Shown here piece after piece: positions 56,697 to 64,000 of a stretch of 64,000 bases of DNA. The stretch lies in the NCBI RefSeq assembly GCF_030867145.1, contig NC_134443.1, positions 806,001 through 870,000 of the forward strand, written 5' to 3'. A model generated the notes under the pieces. The model saw only the letters and a list, made by a program, of their open reading frames with translations, ran no database searches and had not been told where the DNA came from. The translations under genes and the position numbers were made by a program. This stretch comes from Opisthocomus hoazin (lineage: Eukaryota; Chordata; Aves; Opisthocomiformes; Opisthocomidae). Within the stretch, counting starts at the first letter, position 1. Each line of letters begins with the position of its first letter.

Positions 56697-59454
56697 AGAG
56701 AGAGGGTTCCTCTGCAACAGAAAACAAAACCTGCGAACAGCCATTTGTAACCAAAGCGGTTTGGTGACGACATTTTGACAGCGTATTTTAAACCGGTTGG
56801 GACTCTTCTGAGGGAATGCATAACTTTCAGCAGTTATTTTTTTTAGAGTGATGCTCCCTTAATTTCAGACATTTAACTTAAGGCGCAGTAACAGCTGTGC
56901 TTTCGTTTGTTGTTATTTTTTCATTGGATCTGGCAAATGTTGCTTGTGTGTCGTTGGTTACAAACGCTGATAGGTTTGTGTCCCTGCACTTTTGAGTGTT
57001 TGTCTTCGGTCACTGCCTGCTGGAAGCTGGAGTGTGTAAAATATTGCCGAAGTTCTACCCAACCTAACTTAATTAATTTTTTTCCTAGTTGTTTGCACAA
57101 GAAAATCTTGCTGCTCTCCAGAGCAGTGACCCACGTCAGCAGAGCAGCTCGTCGAGGTCATGCTGAGGAGTAGTCCACAGGTGCGTGTCGTGGCGAGCAG
57201 CCCTGGCTGTGTGCAGATGCCATCGAGCGGGGCTGTGCTAGGGTTCTTGTGTTCTCACTGAATAGATTCTTTTCCAGCAAAAGTAGTGTGGAGTACTTGT
57301 AGAAGTTTATCTAAATGATCAGTTAATCAGCAGTGTTGTAGGTGGTTTCTAGACAAGTCAGAAAAAGCAGATTATGGTTCCTATGGCAGCTAGAACTTGG
57401 CAGCGGCGCGTGAATATGTAGCACTTCCCTCCTGTCTGTAGCAGTTACTGGGCTGCCATGGCGCGTGTCGCGTAACGGTGCCGCAGAAACCACGGCTTTG
57501 AGTTTTCTGACTTTCTTGTTAAAGATCGGAGCTGTAACAGTGCGCTGGCTTATTTATTTACATTGAGTTTTAGATTCTTCCCCTAAGGGAGCCGGGATCT
57601 TTGTCAGTAGACGTCTCTAACGTAGTCATTTCCAGTTATTCTGTGGTAACTGCCTTGTAGAGAAGATGGCTGATACTGAGGTATCTGGGCCCAGAATCAA
57701 TATCCCTAGTACTGGTAAGATTCTTCCAGCACGGTCTGAAACGCGGAGTTGCTGATGTGGCGGGAGGCAGCAGTCGGCTGGGCGCGGTGACGTCCTGACG
57801 ATGCGTCCCTGGCCTGGCGCGTGCCAGCCGCCCGGCAGCGCAGTGCGGGCTGTCTGACGCTCGGCGAAGAGTGGTTGGGTTAGGAAGGCGCTTCTGAGGC
57901 GGACGCTGCGGACGTGGAGAGATCTCTGCCTGCGAGCTGATGGACACGTACGTCGGTTATGGAGTTGAAGTCCAGCAGAGACGGATGTCTGGCCTGCCTC
58001 TAGATTTTGCTTGTTAATAACAGATCGTAGCTAGGTGACTCAGGCATGGCTAAAACAAGTTTCTTGGAGAACAAAGTGCCTAAAATCTTTCCGTTTAAGA
58101 GTGAAGGAGCTTGGTAGACTGTAGTGTAGCTTCTGTTACTCTTCCATCATCTGTGTCAGTAACTGTTAACCTCTCTGCTGGTGGATGGGAGCTGTTGTGT
58201 CAGTCGTCGTGTTGCTGCCTGGGAGGGCGCGGTCCAAACTGCGAGTTCGCGTGCAAAGGGATTGGTACACGAAGCGAGAACAGCAGTACATGAGCTGAAG
58301 CTGTTTGACTTGCTAAACTCCTTATTGCTTAAGATACAGCTGGAAATTCTGTGCCCGTTGGTTTTAAGAGTATTTGTGTAAGGTTTAAAAAACTTACAAT
58401 GAGAAATTTGGAGGGGGTTGACATTTTCTATTTTGTTCGTGGTTGAGCTAAATATTTCCATTGGTTTCTGTTTCTCGCTTCCTTCCCGTGCTGCAGTGCT
58501 GCACTGCACTGGTACTGACCCCACGCGAGTTGTTGGGAAAGGGCTGAGGACAGTTCAGGCTGTGCAGGAGTTCGCACCTCCTCTGCGTGAGCAGCTGTGT
58601 GCGTCTACGCAGCAGGCGCTGGGTTAGGCCTGAAAGCCCTCCCGAGCGATCGCTGTTGGGTTAAACGCTGGCTACACCTAAAAACCCTAGGAAAAACCAT
58701 CGAGCGGAAAACTTGTGGAGAAGGAGGGGGCAGCAGCGAAGAGGTTGCTCTAAAAGCAGTCGCTGGTTCTGTCATCATAAAACCCTCTTTCAGAGCAGCG
58801 GCCGGGGAGTGCCGAGCAGGTGCCTGGCGGCGACGGCCGGCGTTCCCGCAGTCCGGTCAGGTGACAGCAAACACCCGCCCGCCGCCCGCGTTCCGAGTGG
58901 TCCGGTCTCAGGCGGAGGTGACCTGCCAGCAGTTCCGAAGCTGCATGGGGCTGGTTTCACCTTGGAACGACTGACGTCTGTGCCTTGCCTGATGCCTTCA
59001 GCGCGACTGAAGTGTTTACTGATGCCTTCGGTGAGCCTGTTGCTTATGGGTTTGTGACATCAGAACAGCAGCAAGCACTTTTTTTACACAGTGTTATTCA
59101 AACAGAGTTTTATTTTTGTCATGTATAAATTTGTATACAGAATTATGGTTTTATTTGACACAATATATAATTTTTAATACAAGCGTTTGCATTTGATGTT
59201 GTAATCTGTGGTGTCCAGCGTGATGGGTAGAAGGCCGCTCAGCCTGAGGGGGCTGGAGAAGGGGAGCTTGTGGCGTGTTTCGAAGTTATTTTGCAAAATG
59301 CTCGTCTTGCTTGGGGGGAAAAAAAAACAACAAAAAAACCCCAAGGAGTTGGTGCGTTATGTTTGAGTGGTGCAAAGCCTAAAAATTCTGTGATGCGAGT
59401 CCAGTGCTAAATCGATTAAATATGATCTGGGCATTTTGCAGGTGCAGTGCTTTT
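56697..59454 (+). other. RIT1: Probable RIT1 3' UTR and downstream sequence
   Basis: No coding region was recognised. A plus-strand ATTAAA at 59415-59420 would give a 2.7-kb RIT1 3' UTR, which is plausible for the gene. On the minus strand, TTTATT at 59109-59114 and 59150-59155 reads AATAAA, so a convergent minus-strand gene could end near 59,090. In human the next gene is SYT11, convergent with RIT1, but no SYT11 coding exon is seen in the window. Confidence 0.4.
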
Positions 59455-59912
59455 TTGAGGAGCTCCTGGAGACAGTCCATCACAGGGCCACGAGGATGAT
59501 GAGGGGCCTGGAGCATCTCTCCTCCGAGGAGAGGCTGAGGGAGCTGGGCTTGTTCAGCCTGGAGAAGAGAAGGCTGCGAGGGGACCTTAGAAATGCCGAT
59601 CAATATCTGCAGGGGGGGTCAGGAGGACGGGGCCAGGCTCTTCCCAGTGGTGCCCAGCGACAGGACAAGGGGCAACGGGCACAAACTGGAGCAGAGGAAG
59701 CTCCAGCTGAACCCGAGGAAGAACTTCTTCCCTCTGAGGGTGACGGAGCCCTGGCCCAGGCTGCCCAGGGAGGCTGTGGAGTCTCCTTCTCTGGAGATAT
59801 TCCAGCCCCGCCTGGACGCGGTGCTGTGCAGCCTGCTGTGGGTGACCCTGCTTGGGCAGGGGGTTGGGCTGGGGGATCCCCAGAGGGCCCCCCAACCCCG
59901 AACACTGTGATT
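59455..59912 (+). mobile_element. CR1 LINE fragment, plus orientation
   Basis: The plus strand encodes CR1 ORF2 end segments [36 protein letters not shown] and [13 protein letters not shown]. It ends with the CR1 3' region at about 59,910 (AACACTGTGATTCTGTG). It closely resembles the copy at 46,748-47,205. Confidence 0.9.
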
Positions 59913-62900
59913 CTGTGCTTCACCTGTGTCTGCCCGGTGTGAAGCGCGTTGCCCTCCCGAGGTTCAGTGATGAGCGCGGCAGCAGCAGTGGCGTGAGGCG
60001 AATGTTGCGGTCTTTGCCCACATCTGTAGCGTTGGGGCAGCGGCCGCAGCAACCCCTCTGCGTTTGCCGCTGCCTCCGCCTCGCCGTGCCGCGGTGGTTT
60101 GCGGTTTACGCCGTGCTGGTCGAAAGCAGCTGGGTTTAGGCTCCTTTGGGGTAGTTTTTCTTCCCTTAAGGTATTTACACCGTAGCCAAATTTACAATGT
60201 GACTCTTGCTTTGTGGCTAAGGGAAGGCTGCTGCCATCGCTTGTGTTAGGGTGGGGAGGATCTCTCCCAGCAGGATCGTGTGAATGACGGCCCAGCGGCA
60301 GAGGCAGCGCCTTTCAGCTCCTGCACGCGGCGCGACCGTCTGCCGGTGCGTTCGCCGGGCGTTTGGAGGCTCCTTCCCCGGCTGCCGTCCCGTAGCCGTG
60401 CCGCACAGGCACCGGCTCGGTGTGCGCAGCAGCGACGCGGGTCAGAGAGGCGTGCGTGAGTCGTGGTGGCAGTCACCGCCCCGTTCGGCTTGACAGCTCC
60501 AGCTGTCCTGCGGTCGAGGCACGAGTCGGCAGATCCCCTTCCCCTGGGACAGCCCCGTCCCCGTTACCACTCCTGCTCTCCTGGGAACGCCTCGTGGCCG
60601 GCGGTTCTGGACCAAACGCGAGGTTCCTGGAAGGTTCCCTCGTACCTACTTCTGTTCACCACGGGTCGGTTCAGAGCAGTGAGTCACCGACGTGGCATGT
60701 GGGTGTCATGGCGTTCTTCCTTTATTATTGTTCACTTCACAAAAAGAATATCTTTGTCCGTCGCCGCCCAGCTGGTGCTCTGGAGTGAGTGCAAAGCACC
60801 CTTCGGAAGCTGCTCTTTATCCGAGAAGCTTTGAAAAACCAGAAATTTATGAAAACTTGGTAGACCTGCGAGATGCTTTCAGCAACATCAAATGAGCTCA
60901 GGGTGCTTCTGGGCAGAGGGAAGCACACAGCAGTGAGCGCCTTGGCAGCGTTCCTTCCTCCCTGTGCGCGTCTGCGTCCTGCGTGCAGCTTTCATCCGGT
61001 CAGTCCAGCTCCTTCCGAAGCCTGCTGGGAAATGTCCCTGCTCTGGTGAGCTTTTAATACCTCGAAAGCCAGGACACCTCACGGCCTGCTTCAGCTCACA
61101 GATGAGTTAAGGATGCATTGAACAGCGCTGACTCCTACCGCAGGGTCTCCTCAGGCTTCCCAGGAGCTCGTCTGCTGGGAGCGGCGTCGCCTTGCCCGTG
61201 CTCCTGCTGGTTTTCGCCCTTTCTCAGAGGTGACGACATCCCTTCTTCCTCCAGGACAGCTTTGCTAAAGAGTCACAGGCGAGATACAGAACACCCACGT
61301 GCAGATCACCAGCATTTTCACCTCTTACCTACTTAATCCTTCGGTACACACTGAGTAAAGGTCTGCAACGCAGCTGCCTTTTTCTGATGCTGTGCTGTTG
61401 TTGACCGTGCTGTTGCTCGTGGTATTTGCTACGGACTGGGCCGGTGTCTCCCAAGCCGGTGCTTTCCAGTGTGTTCAGTGCTTGGCAGCAGCTCTTCCGT
61501 AACTGCAGTGCCTCTGCTGCGCTCCTCCAATGTCCAGGAAACAGAATTTAGACCAAAAGAAAAGGCTGGTCCTGCGTCTGTTTGGGCTGCGTGGCTTTCC
61601 AAGGCAGACTCCGACAAACTGCTCTGCAGACACTCGCACTAAAAATTCATGGGTACGTAGGTACTGCGGTAAGATCTAGAAGGGCGAATCCTGACAAACG
61701 GCTGCCTGATGAGCAGCTTGAAGTCCTGCGTGTAATTTGAATGCGATATGAAGAAGTAAACCCTAGAAATACGGAAAAAACTCTGAAAATAGCACCAAAA
61801 CTCAGTACTGAGAAACGTTACCGTGGAGTGACGAAGAAAGGGTGAAACCGGAAAAACACAAAGCTGCTTGCGTGGCCTGAAGATCAGCGTGTGCGGAAAC
61901 GCGGTCTCACTAATAGGCATGAACCCGTAAAACCAATATTGCCACAAGATCTCAAAGAGCGCTTGGATGAATTTGCTTTAATCTTTTTCTCTTGTTTGCT
62001 TTGAGGTTTTGTGGGTTTTTTTTCTTTTCTGGATTACAAATACTGGAGTGCAGCCCTTCGAAGATGGGCTGAGAAAAGGTGAAATAGTTCTCCTCTGGAG
62101 TCACCGTGCGACCACGGTGTCGGAGTTGCTTGGAAATGCAGATGTGCTCTGCCGAGCACGATGGTAAGAACAAGTTAAAAACAAAAAATCCACAGCGTGG
62201 TGATGGCCAGGACGCCGATTCCGCCTGGCAGCGTCCGGCGCGGTTAGATGGCACTCTGCACGGCTGGCCACGGGGTTCCTCGTCTGGGCTCTGCAGCCGT
62301 GGTGGAAGCGCCGTTTTCCTGTTTGATCCCTTTATACTTTTTTCCCCACCATTCCCAAACTTTATTTTTTTTTTCACCAGACCTGTTCTTGCTACATTAT
62401 TGTAAGAAAAGCTTTGACTCACGAGCAGCAGTTCAGGCCTTGTGCTGTGATGTGTGGCAACGCGTTGGTTTTTCTCCTGTCCACACCCCTGGTGTTCCTC
62501 CCAGCGACCCAGAGCCTAAGGTACAACATACATATTTATTTCTATTATAAGATTTTTAGTACATAGATCTTGGTGCTGCAATTCATCCTTTTGACCGCGT
62601 GATACTGAGGGACGCTGGGTATTTGCTAGGTTTTGCTTTGCTGAACTCCTGTTCGTCTTGCTGCGTTCCTTAGCGGGGAGGAACGGGACAAGGTTTTATG
62701 TCGTGGTTTTCTGGCCGTCACCTGAAGGCTGAACTTTTCTGTGAACGTGCTGGTCAGGGCCAGGGAGCAAGGTGGCGAGCTCCCTGTTGCATTGCTGGGT
62801 TTAATTTCTTAAAAGTCAAGGTTATGCAAATGGAATGTTCCCCAGCTGATTCCGCTGGTGGGTTTTTATCCTTTGCGGGGTGCAGGTGGGTCCAGCCCTT

Positions 62901-64000
62901 CTCCTGTCCCGGCTGAGATGAAGGCGCCCTGAGGCCGTGGTGACGCAGGCCGTGCCTCTCCCCTCTCAGCCCGAACACGCTGAGCCTGCCTCTGCCTCCC
63001 CACAGCGTCCTCCGAGCGCTGCTCCCCGCCTCTCCTTCACTGTGGGTACACGTCTAAGATCTGTCTCTTTTTTCCCCCAACAGCTGGCTGCTTTTCCTCC
63101 GCAGTAACGGGATGGCCCTGCGTGGCGGCTGAGTCTCTGAGATGGGTAATTCCAGGACCAGATGGATGCCGTATGCAGTGCAGCAGGTTCAGTGTGGATG
63201 CAGAGTCTAAAAATGGTCTCTGCAGGCCCTTGTGTGTTGGCAGGAGGGGCAGAGCTGCTGTGCAGCACAGCACAGGCGAAGGGGAGGATCGTTTCGGTTT
63301 TGGGGGGTTTGCTTTTTTTTTTTGTTGTTGGCGTTTTTGTGGTTTTTTTTCCTCTTGGTATTGCCTTTTCTGCCACTTCCTTTTGTTCTACTGATTTCTT
63401 GGTATGATTTTCCTTTCCCATCCTGTTTCCTGCTTCGCCCAGTAGAGAAAGTGTCTCCCCAAGAACCGTGCACCTTCCGTAGCGCCGGCGTGAAGCCCGG
63501 ACTTCGGACACGGCGCTTGCGGGCGTCCGGGTTGGCACTGCCTTACAGCCCCGCGGCGTCGGCTCCCAGAGGGACTCGCTTGGCTTTGAGCAGCCGGTGG
63601 AGACGGCTTCTCCGGTTCCGGCAGTGACGGTGTCAGCGCTGGGGCCCCGTGCTCCATCCGAGGCGGCGGGGCGGCTCGTTGAACACTCGCAATCCCGCTG
63701 CTGGGGTTTAGTGAGGGTGAGGCCCCTCGCAGGGACCCAGCTGACGGCAGCTTCGTCTCTCGCCGCGCAGTGACGCGTCTTTGGGGCTCGGGAAGGAGAC
63801 AGAGCCATTCCTGGCTCTGCCTGCCCAAGGGAAACACCGAGAGTCCTGACCCTGCGTCCACGGTCGAAAGCGCGTCGCACTGCTGCGGCAACACGACTCG
63901 CTCCGGCGGGGACCTGGGTGAGGCAGAAGCTGTTGGAGGAGGAGAGACCCCGTTGTGCTGAAACCAGCGCAAAATCCTGCTGGTCTGCATGGCACCAGCA
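59913..64000. other. No gene recognised to the window end
   Basis: Mixed-composition sequence with GC-rich patches (about 60,000-60,600 and 63,450-63,990) and T-rich tracts (about 62,010-62,030, 62,340-62,380 and 63,300-63,350). Open frames are present, the longest at 62966-63880 on minus (304 codons), but none shows a domain or splice-supported exon. The best guess is intergenic sequence or the long 3' UTR of a convergent minus-strand gene. Confidence 0.4.

Noticed and set aside
62966-63880. 304-codon minus-strand open frame
   Set aside because: No domain, low-complexity Lys/Thr stretch over a T-rich tract, no splice or promoter context; likely a chance frame.

Overview
This is vertebrate nuclear DNA and almost certainly from a bird. 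It has split genes with GT-AG introns, CpG-island promoters and at least ten chicken-repeat-1 (CR1) LINE fragments, plus avian-type retroviral fossils and no Alu- or L1-like sequence. Four host genes can be read exon by exon and all look intact: GOLPH3L and HORMAD1 on the minus strand, and KHDC4 and RIT1 on the plus strand. Their human orthologues lie at 1q21.3 (GOLPH3L-HORMAD1) and 1q22 (KHDC4-RIT1). From general knowledge of avian synteny, this suggests a GC-rich microchromosome corresponding to chicken chromosome 25. The species cannot be decided from the sequence alone.

Layout. 1-3,428: GC-rich flank with a CR1 and a CCAAT-rich CpG island whose gene I cannot identify. 3,429-9,916: GOLPH3L (minus, 4 coding exons), with CR1s in its introns and a CpG island just upstream. 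11,684-25,852: HORMAD1 (minus, 13 coding exons), with its own CpG island at about 26.5-27.0 kb. 27,380-37,640: a repeat-rich junction holding two CR1s, a minus-strand ERV-L-like pol fossil, a candidate unrecognised host gene fragment (32.4-34.0 kb), a 40-bp minisatellite, and a plus-strand class I ERV fossil ending in a probable LTR. 37,860-38,343: KHDC4 promoter with an array of NRF1-type sites. 38,344-51,743: KHDC4 (plus, 14 coding exons). 53,114-56,696: RIT1 (plus, 5 coding exons). 56,697-64,000: probable RIT1 3' UTR, another CR1, and sequence with no gene that I can recognise, possibly the 3' UTR of a convergent gene.

The genes do not form one pathway. GOLPH3L is a Golgi PI4P-binding adaptor, HORMAD1 a meiotic chromosome-axis protein, KHDC4 a KH-domain splicing-associated RNA-binding protein and RIT1 a Ras-family GTPase. 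The pairs are ancient neighbours. What is notable is the joining of the two human-separated pairs across an ERV/CR1-rich interval, a perfect 28-bp inverted repeat in RIT1 intron 1, the NRF1 array, and the unidentified exons at 32.4-34.0 kb. I did not find a clearly new biological system.
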